A stretch of DNA of 64,000 nucleotides from Heloderma charlesbogerti (lineage: Eukaryota; Chordata; Lepidosauria; Squamata; Helodermatidae), in the NCBI GenBank assembly GCA_026122225.1, contig JANEZZ010001410.1, positions 186,001 to 250,000 on the forward strand, in the 5' to 3' direction. The notes under the pieces are model-generated. The model saw nothing but the letters and a program-made list of their open reading frames with translations. It was not told the origin of the DNA and ran no database searches. How positions within the stretch are numbered: the first letter of the stretch is position 1; every line of letters begins with the position of its first letter. The position numbers were made by a program, and so were the translations under genes. Shown in pieces: positions 17,646 to 27,488 of the stretch.

Positions 17646-18547
17646 TAGGGATGTACAAAAGTCACTTACCTTTCACGGATTATGTTGATGGTGGGGGGGG
17701 AGGCGTTCCATCCTTCCCACTAGAATCCTCGACTGGGGAGAGGTGATCTGTTCCTCTACCCCAGAATCCTTGATGGCCGGCTGTGTTCCGCGGCAGCTCC
17801 GCGGAGCAGCCGGCCAGGCCCAGCCCATCCCAGAGACATCCACAGCCAGATTTCCGGCTGCAGAGGGCTCTGGGGGGGGGGAAATAAACCACGTAAGCAA
17901 ATGGCGGCGGCTATGGCCGCCGCCATTTGCGTTCCTTATTTTTGGCCATCTGAATCTACGTAAATATTTATGTAGACTATGACGGCGAAAATAAAGGGGA
18001 ACGCAAATAGCGTAGCAGGCGCTATTTGCGTCCCTTTTTCATTCACCATTTTAGCCTATGTAAATCTTTACGTAGGCTAAAATGGCGAATCAAAAAGGGA
18101 CGCAAATAGCGCCCGCTACGCTATTTGCGTTCCCCTTTATTTTCGCCATCATAGTCTACGTAAATATTTACGTAGATTCAGATGACCAAAAATTCAGATT
18201 CAGATGACCGCCGCCATTGGTGTATGCGGGTTGTTGGTTTTTTTAACCCAGCCATGATAGGCTACGTAAATCTTTACGTAGCCTATCACATTGTTGTCGT
18301 TATTGTTGTTTTACAAGAGAAATGGCGGCAGTGGCAGCCGGTCAGAAGACCAGCCTCCGCAGCCGCCACAGCCGTCGCTGGAGCCGCTGCCGCCACCTGG
18401 AAGATCCACCACAGGTAAGTCTCATCCCAGGGGGGATCTACGGAGGGGCAGGGGGGTGGCAGGCCATTCCACCAGAGATTTTGGGGGGCTGAATGCACTG
18501 GCATTTGGCCTCACCGAGATCCGTGGCTGAATTCTCTAACATCCCTA
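17646..18547 (+). mobile_element. hAT family I element E9, inside L2
   Basis: TAGGGATG (17,646) to CATCCCTA (18,540-18,547). CCAGGCAG immediately follows the right end (18,548-18,555) and also occurs left of the element, but nine bases away (17,629-17,636). The duplication therefore seems altered after insertion. The core has GCAAATGG hairpins and a large inverted pair around 18,055-18,085 (TAGCCTATGTAAATC / TTTACGTAGGCTA). The exon-like segment is at 18,322-18,414. Confidence 0.92.
18322..18414 (+). other. Exon-like segment of E9 ending at CAG|GTAAGT
   Basis: 31 codons from ATG (AAATGGCGGC) to a perfect CAG|GTAAGT donor at 18,415. The peptide begins MAAVAAGQKTS and ends LEDPPQ. Phase 0. Confidence 0.55.
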
Positions 18548-18682
18548 CCAGGCAGATACCATGGTCAATGGTATCAAAAGCTACTGAGAGGTCATGGAGA
18601 ACAAGGAAGGCGCATTCACCCCTATCCAAAGCCCTCCTAATATCATCCACCAAAGCAACCAAGGCCGTTTCTGTCCTATGCC
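18548..18682 (-). pseudogene. L2 RT fragment between E9 and E10
   Basis: Inverse strand reads ETALVALVDDIRRALDRGE, then AFLVLHDLSVAFDTIDHG, the L2 RT segment holding the first catalytic Asp block (LSVAFDTIDH, where L-D-L-S-A-F-D is typical). It is bounded on both sides by transposon termini, so it is a leftover of the host L2. Confidence 0.88.
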
Positions 18683-19463
18683 TTGGGATGGCAGAGAATT
18701 CCTCCACGGATCTCAGTGAGGCCGAATGCCAGTGCATTCGGCCCCCCGAAATCTGTGGCGGAATGGCCTGCCACCCCCCACCCCCCCACGGATCCCCCCT
18801 GGGACAAGACTTACCTGGGGCGGATATTCCGGGTGGCGGCGGCAGCAGCGGCAGTGGCTCCGGTGGCGGCGGCGGCAGCTGGTCTTCCAACTGGCTGCCG
18901 CCGCCGTCATTTGCAGGTTTTGGGGGGGGGGATTACAGAGACGTGATAGGCTACATAAGTTTTTATGTAGCCTAAAATGTCTGGGTAAAAAAAAAAAAAA
19001 AAGGCGTACGCAAATGGCGGCGGCTACGGGCCGTCTTAGTCTACGTAAATAATTACGTAGACTAAGACAGCAAAAATAAGGGGAACGCAAATAGTGTCCG
19101 CTACGCTATTTGCGTTCGCCTTATTTTCGCCGTCTTGGTCTGCGTAAATATTTATGTAGATTAAGATGGCAAAAATAAGGAACGCAAATGGTGGCGGCCG
19201 TAGCTGCTGCCATTTGTGTACGTGGTTTCCCCCCCCCCCCCAGAGCCCTCCGCAGCCGGAAATCCGGCTGCAGACGGCTCTGGCCTGGCTGGGCCTGGCC
19301 AGCTGCTCCGTGGAGCTGCCGCGGAGCACAGCCGGACACGGAGGATTCCGGGGGGAGGAACGGAGCGCCTCCCCACATCGAGGATTCCAGGGGAGGGATG
19401 AAACGCCTGCCCCCCCACCATCAACATAATCCGCGAAAGGTAAGTGACTTTTGTACATCCCTA
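18683..19463 (-). mobile_element. hAT family I element E10, inside L2, 7/8 target duplication
   Basis: TTGGGATG (18,683) to CATCCCTA (19,456-19,463). Flanking octamers CCTATGCC (18,675-18,682) and CCCATGCC (19,464-19,471) match at 7 of 8. End B is left, with its terminal hairpin at about 18,695-18,770 and the exon-like segment on the minus strand at 18,815-18,910. End A with GGTAAGTGACTTTTGTACATC is right. Confidence 0.94.
18815..18910 (-). other. Exon-like segment of E10 ending at CAG|GTAAGT
   Basis: On the minus strand, ATG at 18,910-18,908 opens 32 codons to CAG|GTAAGT. The peptide begins MTAAAASWKTS, is Arg/Cys/His-rich and ends HPEYPPQ. Phase 0. Start block, end block and donor are as in E6, E7 and E9, though the middle has diverged in length. 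Confidence 0.55.
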
Positions 19464-19600
19464 CCCATGCCCAGGCCTGAAGGCTATGCCAATTGTACCA
19501 CGTGGCTCTCAGAGGTCAGGAGAAATTGCTCAGCCAAAGGAGCAGTCTGACAGGTGGAAAAGATCTAAGGTTTCTGCAATCTTCCTGACAAGTGATTTCC

Positions 19601-20152
19601 CTGAAATGGTAAAGGAGAAGATATGCTGTGGGACTGATAATTGAAAATAGGCCAAAATTCATGTCAGCTCTGCAGGTAGATAAAATTATACTATATTAAT
19701 ATTTTTATAACAGTTTTCAACGAAGACATCTGAAAGGGCTCCTCCTCCCACCCCAACACACACACCACCAAGAAGCAGACAGAGGTTAGACTCAAAAATA
19801 CATGTGTCAGTAGGACTCACTTTTCCATTGCTGCTTTCATAAATAGGAGAGCACAAACCCTTTGGCTCCAAAGGAGCTGAAGCTGTAGCCTTGAAAATGG
19901 TGGTATTCAAACTTTCCACCTTCGGTGTCTAACCTATTTTGAGTAGCTAGCATCATTAAAAACACACACATACAGAGAGAGAGAGAGAGAAAACCACAAT
20001 GAGGTAACTGGAATTAGATGTGGATTTGAAAAACTACAGAATATCAAGCAAGGGCTGGTGATGGGAAAACCAGTCTGTTTCCAGTCTGTATCAGTTCCAC
20101 ATTCATTTACCCATAAGTCCATTCCATCCTGTTGCTGCAGTAAGTTGCATTT
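19601..20152. other. No gene; short (GA)n
   Basis: Nothing coding. A (GA)n run of about 9 units lies at 19,976-19,993. The L2 may extend slightly into the left part, but I cannot follow it past about 19,600. Confidence 0.4.
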
Positions 20153-20194
20153 ATTCGTTCGTTCGTTCGTTCGTTCATTCATTTATTTATTTAT
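20153..20194. repeat. (TTCG)n / (TTTA)n microsatellite
   Basis: Five to six TTCG units pass into TTCA and then TTTA units. The compound run suggests mutation and spread of one tetranucleotide motif. Confidence 0.9.
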
Positions 20195-20212
20195 ATTCCA
20201 AGAACTGCATCA

Positions 20213-20962
20213 TAGGGATGTCAGAGAATTCTGCCACGGATCTCGGTGAGGCTGAATGCCAGTGCATTTGGCCCCCCAAACTCCATGGCGGAATGGCCTA
20301 CTACCCCCCCACCCCCCACGGATCCCCTCCAGGATGACACTTACCTGGGGCGGATGTTCCGGACGGCGGCGGCTCCAGTGGCTGCTTCAGCGGAGACGGC
20401 GAAGGCGGCTGGTCTTCCGAACGGCTGCTGCCACCGCCGCCATTTGCAGTCTGTTTTTTCCCCCCATTCGTGATAGGCTACATAAAGACTTACTTAGCCT
20501 ATCATGTCTGGCTTAAAAAAAAAAATGCAGACGCAAATGGCGGCGGCTATGGCCGCCGCCATTTGCATTCCTTATTTTTGGCCGTCTTAGTCTATGTAAA
20601 TATTTACGTAGACTAAGACGGCCAAAAATCAGGAACGCACATGGTAGCGGACGTAGCTGCCGCCATTTGCGTAGATGTTTTGTTTTTGTTTTTTTAAGCC
20701 AGACGTGAGAGACTACATAAATCTTTATGTAGCCTATCACAGCTGACTACAGGGACGCAAACGGCGGCAGCTACAGCTGCTGCCATTTGCGTCCCTGCAA
20801 GCCAGCGGCTGGATGTCCGGCTGCTGGTGGAACTGGCCGGTGGCTCTGCAGAATCCCCGTGGAGCAAAGCCAGCCGGTGAGGATTCTGGGGGGAGGGAGA
20901 GAGTGCTTTCCCCCCCCGCGGAACCCGGCGGAGCCAGGTAAGGAGGGTTTCATACATCCCTA
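20213..20962 (-). mobile_element. hAT family I element E11
   Basis: TAGGGATG (20,213) to CATCCCTA (20,955-20,962), with end B left and end A right. The left flank is CTGCATCA; the right flank is only AC before E12 begins, so no duplication is visible. The exon-like segment (about 20,355-20,440, minus strand) keeps the start block but has an in-frame stop before the donor. The core has GCAAATGGCGGC hairpins and a GTCTTAGTCTATGTAAATA hairpin. Confidence 0.88.
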
Positions 20963-21099
20963 ACTAGGGATGGCGGAGAATTTCTCCATGAATCTTCGGG
21001 AGGCCAAGTACCGACACATTTGGCCCCCCAAAAGTGTTGGGGAAATTCTTCGCCGGCCCCCCACCCCCCCTGCGGGATGGGACTTACCTTCGCCCAATG

Positions 21100-21939
21100 T
21101 AGGAGTGCACGAAAGCCACTTACCTGGTCTCGCAGCTTGTTCGTGGTGGGGGGGAGGCACTTCGCTGCTCTCCCCCCGAAGTTCAGTCCGGGGGGGGAGG
21201 CTTCCCGCCTCACCCGGCTGAAATTCAGGCCGGGGGGGAGGCGCCTCGCCTCGCCCGGCCGCGAAATAAAAAGTTTAAAAAAACAAAACGCCCCCGTGAT
21301 AGGCTACGTGACGATTAACGTCACCTAGATCTGCAAAGTCAGCCATGATAGGCTACGTTAATCGTCACGTAGCCTATCACGGGTGACTTTAAAAAAAAAA
21401 AAGCACGTACGCAAATGGCGGCCCCCATAGGGAGCCGACATTCGCATTTCTTATTTGGTCGCTGTAGTCTACGTAAATCTTTACGTAGACTACAGCGACC
21501 AAATAACGAACGCGAATGGCGGCTCCCTATGGGGGCTGCCATTAACCGTACGCGCTTTTTTTTTTTTTTAAAGTCACCCGTGATAGGCTACGTGACGATT
21601 TACGTAGCCTATCATGGCTGACTTTGCAAATCTAGCCGTGATAGGCTACGTTAATCGTCACATAGCCTATCACAGGGGCGTTTTGTTTTTTTTTACTTTT
21701 ATTGGAATGGCAGCGGCGGCAGCCGGTCAAAAGACCGGCTGCGCCTCTGCCCCTGTCGAAGACCTGCCAAACCGTAGCCGGGACCCGCCTCCCGGAGGGA
21801 CATGCGGGAAAGGTAAGTCCCGTCCCGGGGGGGTGCGGGGGGGGGTGCGGAGAATTTCTCCCCGAAACTACTTTGGGGGGCCGAACACGTTGGCGCTTGG
21901 CCCCCCGAAGTTTCGGGGAGAAATTCTCCGCCATCCCTA
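21100..21939 (+). mobile_element. hAT family I element E13, nested in E12, 7/8 target duplication
   Basis: TAGGAGTG (21,100) to CATCCCTA (21,932-21,939). Flanking octamers GCCCAATG (21,092-21,099) and GCCGAATG (21,940-21,947) match at 7 of 8. End A has GCTTCCCGCCTC-type repeats. The core is shorter than in E8: only one GTAGTCTACGTAAATCTTTAC hairpin forms the centre (about 21,466-21,498). Exon-like segment 21,707-21,812. Terminal hairpin about 21,848-21,931. Confidence 0.94.
21707..21812 (+). other. Exon-like segment of E13 ending at AAAG|GTAAGT
   Basis: ATG (21,707) opens 35 codons plus one base to GTAAGT at 21,813. The peptide begins MAAAAAGQKTGC as in E4. A one-base length difference changes the phase at the donor, and the middle is diverged. 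Confidence 0.45.
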
Positions 21940-22710
21940 GCCGAATGTCCCTCTCGGCGGCAGGTCCCGGCGGCGGTTTGGCGGCAGTTCGGTGGGGGCG
22001 GGGGCGGTGGCCGGTCTCCCGACTGGCTGCCGCCGCCACCATTACAAAACAAAGTAAAAAAAAAAACGTGATAGGCTACGTAACGATTTACGTAGCCTAT
22101 CACGGCTAGATTTCCAAAGTCACCTGTGATAGGCTACGTAAATCGTCATGTAGCCTATCATGGGTGACTTTGGGGGGGGGAAAAAAAGCACGTACGCAAA
22201 TGGTGGTGCCCCATGGGCGCCGCCATTTGCGTTCCTAATTTGGACAGGGGTAGTCTACGTAAAGATTTACGTAGACTATGGCAAAAATAAGGGAACACTA
22301 TTTGTGTTGCCCTTATTTTCGCCGTAGTCTACGTAAATTTTTACATAGACTAGAATAAGGAATGCTTTTTTTTCCCCCAAAGTCACCCGTGATAGGCTAC
22401 ATGATGATTTACGTAGCCTATCATAGTTGACTTTGGAAATCTAGCCATGATAGGCTACGCAAATCGTTATGTAGCCTATCACGGGTGTGTGTGTTGTTTT
22501 TTTTACTTTTTTTTCTTGGCCGGGGAGACGGGGCGCTCCTCCCCTGCCTGAATTTCGTGGGCGAGGGATGGGGCGCCTCCCACCCCAGCCTGAATTTCGG
22601 CCGGGCGGGGCGCCTCCCCCTTGCCTGAACTTCGGGGGGAGAACTGAAGTGCCTCCCCCCCACTGCGAAGCAAGCTGCGGGACAAGGTAAGTTCCTTTCA
22701 TCCATCCCTA

Positions 22711-23200
22711 CAACAAACACAGGGTAAAGCCAGTTTAATAGAAGTTCAAATCAACTTAGGGAGCAATCCTGGCGGGATAGGCGGCTGCCTCTGAACTTAG
22801 AGACGACTGCCTATCCAATGCAGGGCAGGAGAAGCGTGGAGGGGATCATCCCCTCCGTGCTTCAGCTGCCCTGCATTCACAGCTAGACAGCTGATTTTGG
22901 CTGTCTAGCCATGGGAAGTTGGAGTGTGGGAAGTGTAGGATCAGAGAAGGCTTTTTAACACTGTTTAACTACAGCCCTGCCCCCAAGCTGGGTGTGTGAG
23001 TGTAAGTAAGCAAAAGCATGAAAAATATGGTCACTTGCTTCCTTCAGGGAAAGAACCACATAGTCCTTGTTGCAAGGCAGGAGGAGAAGGGGGAAGAAGG
23101 AAGAGCAAGCAGGGCTATCTGCTGCAGGGAAATCCAGCCCTGCTGGATCTGGCCTGATGGATCACTACGATAGACTCGGTTCACAAAATCTGGGAACTTT
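22711..23200. other. No gene; contains a strong hairpin
   Basis: No coding region. The interval holds the hairpin at 22,818-22,876 and otherwise ordinary sequence. Whether it is part of a further short inverted-repeat transposon is not clear, since no TAGGG/CCCTA termini are visible. Confidence 0.4.
22818..22876. repeat. Near-perfect 59-bp hairpin
   Basis: ATGCAGGGCAG...GAAGCGTGGAGGGG pairs with CCCCTCCGTGCTTC...CTGCCCTGCAT around GATCAT. The arms are about 27 nt with few mismatches. Its sequence is unrelated to the family I cores. Confidence 0.85.
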
Positions 23201-23360
23201 ACCAAGGTTATTTTGAGCAAGATGGTGGTGAGTGGCAGCAGCCCCCACTACTACGCCCCACCATTTTACATAAAAAACTGCCGCCACGCACAACTGGCTT
23301 TTTCCCCTCTCCTGGGTTGCGGGAGAAGTAGAAGAAGCCAGTTGAGTGCAGTGGTGGGGT

Positions 23361-23490
23361 CGCCATGCACAAAATGGAGCAGGAGAGGATAACGGCACTC
23401 CCCTCTCCTCCTCCATTTTGTGCGTAGCGGGGTCACTGCACACAAGTCTTTTGTTCTCCCTCCCGACCCCAGGAGGGAGAATGAAAGACC
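23361..23490. repeat. Two adjacent inverted repeats
   Basis: CGCCATGCACAAAATGGAGC (23,361-23,380) pairs with CTCCATTTTGTGCGTAGCG (23,411-23,429). Next to it TTTTGTTCTCCCTCC (about 23,448) pairs with GGAGGGAGAATGAAAG (about 23,473). This suggests a decayed palindromic element spanning roughly 23,200-23,530. Confidence 0.55.
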
Positions 23491-24134
23491 TGCCCACAGC
23501 TCCTCCTGTCCTGCTCCCGCTGCCATTGTAGCAGGGATGGATGGAGAGAGGAGTAGCTTCAGTGGCGGCAGCAGCAGCAGTGGCAGCAGCAGTGGCAGTA
23601 GCCACAGCGAAACATCAAGGACAGGAGAATCCTCCTGCCCCTGCTGTTATGCCACTGGAAAATCCACCAGCTGTCCCAACTTGGTGAGGACCAAGCTGAG
23701 CAAGCTGGCAAGTGTCGGACCAGAGTCGGGGGGGGGGGCGTTGTTGAGCCGGCAAAGCTCACCAAGCTCCACCCTCCAAACGGATTCCTCTGACTTCCCT
23801 AAGAGGAAGAAGAGGGAGCAGGAAATAGGAATGGATCAAGATACAGGACATACTTTATTGCCCCCTAGGGTCTGGAAGCATGCGGTCTTCTTCCCATTAT
23901 TCAACAGAAAGGTGGGGGAGTGTTTTCCTAGTGGCTTCATCTTCCTTCTTCTTGTTCCTTCTTTGAGCCCTTTCCTCTTCGCTAATCATTCCTTCTTCCC
24001 ATTGCTTCTCCTGCACTGCAATCCTGATTTTCATGCCTGATCTTGGCAGAGCAAGGAGACGGGCATGCTGAGGCAGGCGGAGAGACAGGCAGTCACTAGA
24101 TGGACCTTTAGTCTGATCAAGAAAGGCTCTCTTC
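23491..24134. other. No supported gene; Ser/Gly-rich open frame judged non-coding
   Basis: A 206-codon open frame (23,420-24,040, +) runs through here. It begins in the inverted repeat, includes a GGC/AGC-type simple stretch read as Ser/Gly, and ends in a T/C-rich tract read as a hydrophobic tail. I see no domain, no family resemblance and no splice context. A chance frame is more likely than a gene. Confidence 0.4.
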
Positions 24135-24588
24135 TAGGGATGTATGAGAAATTTGGTTTTCTTCAGAAAACATCTCAGCATCTCCATTCCAAGCCCTGAA
24201 TGTGAGTGTGAGCACATGTCCGCCAGTTGTTGTTTTTTGCAAATTGTCAAACACATGCTCACATTCATTTCATTCCTGATCCCCAGTTTGATTTGCGCGA
24301 AATCCCTAATCTGTGCAAAATCCCTAATTTGTGCAAAATCCCTAAATTGTGCAAAATCCCTTGCTACACAGAATCATCCCTGCTTTGGTGTAGGGAGGAG
24401 ATCTGTGCAAATTTCAGGAGATTTGCATAAATCTCCCATTTGATCGTGGCTCGATTTGCACAAATCTCCCATTTGCACAAAGCTGTGAGTGATCGCAAAC
24501 GTGAATGGGAATCAGGCACGAGACGAGTGGCAACACAACGTTCAGAGAATCCTAGTGATCCTGAACATCGCTTGTTCTCCCATCCCTC
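24135..24588. mobile_element. hAT-like family II element, copy 2
   Basis: TAGGGATG (24,135) to CATCCCTC (24,581-24,588). Flanks CTCTCTTC and CTCTCCTT match at 6 of 8. It shares with 4,877-5,402 GTCAAACACATGCTCACATTC, CAAATCTCCCATT and AATCAGGCACGAGACGAG. Unlike copy 1 it has a short tandem expansion of about 19 bp (TGTGCAAAATCCCTAA, four units, 24,290-24,361). Confidence 0.78.
24290..24361. repeat. Four-unit 18-19-bp tandem repeat in family II copy 2
   Basis: Units of (T/A)TGTGCAAAATCCCTAA with small changes. Copy 1 has only one corresponding stretch, so the expansion is local to this copy. Confidence 0.8.
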
Positions 24589-25252
24589 CTCTCCTTATGT
24601 TCTTTCTCACTTGGGGTGAAAAAGCTGCCTGTGCTGAAATTTCCTCTTCTACAGCCACTGAAGTTATGGGAGCCCTGCCTTCCATGACATGCTCACTCTA
24701 CAGCTTTCTTTTCTGGGATCTTACCTGAACTATTGGCTTCTCTCCTTCTTGTAGAATATCTAGCCAGATTAAAGAGTGGCCCAACTACGAGGTGGGAAAT
24801 ACCTCCTCCTCCTCCTCCTCTTCTTGCAATGAAATAAGTGTGTGATATTGGGCAAAGATAATGACAGATTTCAGTTGGCTTTTTCTCTCTCTCTGTTCTC
24901 TGCTGAGAGATGTCTAAGGAGATGCATGTCACAACTGGAAAGGAAAGATGGCATAAGTGTGTTTGATGTTCTGCTTTACACACACACACACACACACGTA
25001 CATGCACAGGCATGGAAGGAACAGTGGCTGTTGAAACAAAAAGAAATGAATTTTCTCTCTTCCCTGACTGACCAGGTGGAAAATATGTGTGTACTCTACT
25101 TCACGGGGGCTTCTCAGTTCATCTCCTTTTACCTTGAATTTAGCAGAAGGACACTGCCCTGACTACCATCTTAATCTCTTGCCTTGGTAATGAAAACTTG
25201 TCACTTGCAACAATGGCTTCACGACTTTCTCTGTAATGGTGTCTTGAGATTT

Positions 25253-25296
<44 letters not shown>

Positions 25297-25475
25297 TGCC
25301 ATCCCCCCACCCTCCACCCCCAAACCGGCAATGTAGATATTCAGAGTTGCTCATATTTATGTTCAACTACACATTGAAAGCTAGAATGTCAGTGAGAAGG
25401 GCTCTAATCCAGTCTTTTCCTGAAAAGCTAGTTTTTCACATGTGGGGACGTCCTCTGTGGGAGAGCAATCAAACG
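24589..25475. other. No gene; three microsatellites
   Basis: (CCT)n at about 24,807-24,823, (AC)n at 24,977-24,997 and (GATA)n at 25,253-25,296 (about 11 units). No protein-coding signal in the remainder. Confidence 0.7.
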
Positions 25476-26594
25476 TACGGATGGGTGGGCAACTTCCATC
25501 TGGGTTCTCTGGCCACCCACCCAGCCCCTGCCCCTGCTTGCATTCACCCAGACCCGCACTCGAGCTCCCCTCCACTCGCCGAACCTCTCACCAAGCCTCC
25601 CACACTCACCCAGGTGGCCTCGTCAAGCTCCGTGATCACCATCTTTTGAAAAATAAAATGGCAATCATGAAAATCTGCATAATTTGCATATGTACAAAAT
25701 GGGGCCATGGATCGCCCATATACGCATGATTGCAGGTGTCTGCTTGCCTGTAATCTTGTGTATATGGGCTATTCACGGCCCCATTTTGCATATGTCCGAA
25801 TGTGGGCATTTTTGCAAATGGGGATATCTGCACATACACAAATATGTGCATTTCTGCAAATGAGCATATCCATGTACACACAAAATAGGGCCATGAATAG
25901 CCCATATATGCAAGATGCCTGTAATCTTGCATATATGGTCTATCCATGGCTCAATTTTGCATGTACATGAATCTGTGCATTTGCAGAAATGCGCATATTT
26001 GGACATATGCAAATATCCGCATTTGCAAAAATGCACACATTCAGGCATATGCAAAATGGGGCCATGAATAGCCCATATATGAAAGAGTATAGGCAAGAAG
26101 ACACCTGTAAACCTGCCCATATGGGCTATTCACACCCCCTATTTATTGATTGATTTATTGCATTTATATCCTGCCTTTTTTCCTCTTGCAAGGAACCCAA
26201 GGCAGCTTACATTCTCCCCCTCTCCATTTTATCTGCACAACAACAGCCCAGTGAGGTAGGTTTAGCTGAGAGTCTGTGACTGGCCCACAGTAACCCAGTG
26301 AGCTTCCATGGCCGAGTGGGGACTAGAACCCGGATCTCTCGGCTTCTGGCCCAGCACTCTCGCCACTACACCATGCTGGCTCTCTGTGTATATGCAAATT
26401 TGTGCTTTTCCATGATTACCATTTTTCCTCCCAAAATGGTGATAGGAGAGCTCCCCGACGACAATGTCCTGGTTAGTGCAGGCAGTTCGACAAGCATGGG
26501 CAGGGGCTCGGTGAGCATGGTGTGGGGGTGTGGGCATGGCGGAGGGGTGTTCTGCTGGATTCCCAGACAGAATCAGGCACCTGCACCATCCCTA
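25476..26594. mobile_element. hAT-like family III element, copy 1, 7/8 target duplication
   Basis: TACGGATG (25,476) to CATCCCTA (26,587-26,594). Flanks ATCAAACG and ATCAAATG match at 7 of 8. Both ends are GC-rich, with ACTCACCCAGGTGGCC on the left. The interior is a long run of inverted GCATATTTGCA, CATTTGCAAAAATG and GGGCCATGGAT(C/A) motifs bracketed by AAAATGGCAATCATG and CATGATTACCATTTT. A tRNA-type SINE sits in the right arm (26,146-26,389). Copy 2 is at 29,871-30,907. Confidence 0.88.
26146..26389 (-). mobile_element. tRNA-type SINE, antisense, inside family III copy 1
   Basis: The inverse strand starts GAGAGCCAGCATGGTGTAGTGG. That contains an RNA polymerase III A-box (TGGTGTAGTGG, 26,373-26,363), followed by a B-box GGTTCTAGTCC (26,330-26,320). 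Next come a MIR/CORE-SINE-like body (TCACTGGGTTACTGTGGGCC), AACCTACCTCACTGGGC and a tail of GGATATAAATGCAATAAATC. Promoter boxes are intact in sequence; activity is unknown. Confidence 0.85.
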
Positions 26595-26743
26595 ATCAAA
26601 TGTTGTATCCTCGACCTGCAATATGAAATGGTGCAGTCCAAGAACAATTTGACCACAACATCATCCTATATACTAGTATTGATCTCAATACTGGCAATGG
26701 ATGAATCAGTCAGTTTTGGTTTCTCTCTCATTTTTCCAATCTG

Positions 26744-27480
26744 TAGGGATGGACGAAAGTCCCTTACCTGGTCCCACAGCTTTTTTCGGTGGGGGAGGAG
26801 GCACTCCGTTTCTCCCCCCAAAATTCTTGGTGGGTGGGGAGGCGCCCCGTCCCTCCCCGGTGAAATTCTGGCTGGGGGGGAAGGCGCCCCATCCCTCCCC
26901 GCCTCTCCGGCCGCGAAAGAAAAAAGTAAAGTAAAAAAAAAAAAAAACATGATAGGCTACGTAAAGATTTATGTAGCCTATCCCTTCTAGATTTTCAAAG
27001 TCAGCCGTGATAGGCAACGTAAATCTTTACGTAGCCTATCACGGCTGACTTTGAAAAAAAAAAAACCCATACGCAAATGGCGGCGCCCATGGGTGCCGCC
27101 ATTTGCGTTCCTTATTTGGGCACGGGTAGTCTACGTAAAGATTTACGTAGACTACAGCAAAAATAAGGGCGAAAATATACCCATGATAGTGGGAAGTGTG
27201 AAGCCTCCATTTTCCAGAATTGGACTTGGGTTCTGTACTGAGTCCAAGAGCGTTGCCCTTATTTTCGCCGTAGTCTACGTAAATCTTTACGTAGGCTACT
27301 CGTGCCCAAATAAGGAACGCAAATGGCAGCGCCCGCTGAACCGCTGCCGGGACCTGCCGCCGAGAGGGACATTCGCACGAGGTAAGTCCCATCCCGGGGG
27401 GGGTGGGGGGTGGAGAATTTCCCCACCAATTTCGGGAGGCCGAATGCGTTGGCATTCGGAGAAATTCTCCAACATCCCTA
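26744..27480 (+). mobile_element. hAT family I element E14
   Basis: TAGGGATG (26,744) to CATCCCTA (27,473-27,480). End A has GGCGCCCC(A/G)TCCCTCCCC repeats. In the core the usual centre (GCAACGCAAATAGCG) is replaced by about 80 bp of unrelated sequence (27,171-27,252). The exon-like segment is reduced to its end (AGAGGGACATTCGCACGAG|GTAAGT, about 27,362-27,381). Left flank CCAATCTG; the right side abuts E15 through an 8-bp spacer. Confidence 0.9.
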
Positions 27481-27488
27481 ATCTTAAG

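Larger units (their letters stand above)
16434..19600 (-). mobile_element. Long antisense L2-type LINE copy split by hAT E9 and E10
   Basis: One L2 copy in inverse orientation. The tail (ATTT)n is at 16,436-16,475, followed by the inverse 3' UTR (ATCGCCCATCTGGCC), which matches the sense L2 at 12,469-12,992. Coding fragments then appear in N-ward order: 16,720-17,645, 18,548-18,682 and 19,464 to about 19,600. The breaks are exactly E9 and E10. Across E9 the protein passes from DTIDHG to LLYCLERMG. Across E10 it passes from FRPGHG to ETALVALVDD. The copy has many stops and frameshifts. Confidence 0.92.
20965..22710 (-). mobile_element. hAT family I element E12, split by E13
   Basis: TAGGGATG (20,965) to CATCCCTA (22,703-22,710). 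End B is left and its terminal hairpin region (20,975-21,060) is followed by the inverse donor ACTTACC (21,081-21,087). E13 then interrupts it inside the exon-like segment. The rest resumes at 21,948 (TCCCTCTCGGCGGCAGGTCC) with the inverse exon-like segment to about 22,041, then the core and end A (CTGCGGGACAAGGTAAG). The flanks do not match because the left side abuts E11. Confidence 0.9.

Noticed and set aside
23420..24040. A 206-codon Ser/Gly-rich protein
   Set aside because: It starts within an inverted repeat, crosses a simple GGC/AGC stretch and ends in a T/C-rich tract. No domain or gene context.
24290..24361. Telomere-like repeats (CCCTAA)
   Set aside because: CCCTAA occurs once per ~18-bp unit, not as an uninterrupted hexamer array.
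26320..26373. A tRNA gene (A-box and B-box present)
   Set aside because: The boxes belong to a SINE with a MIR-like body and an AATAAATC tail; no cloverleaf closes around them.
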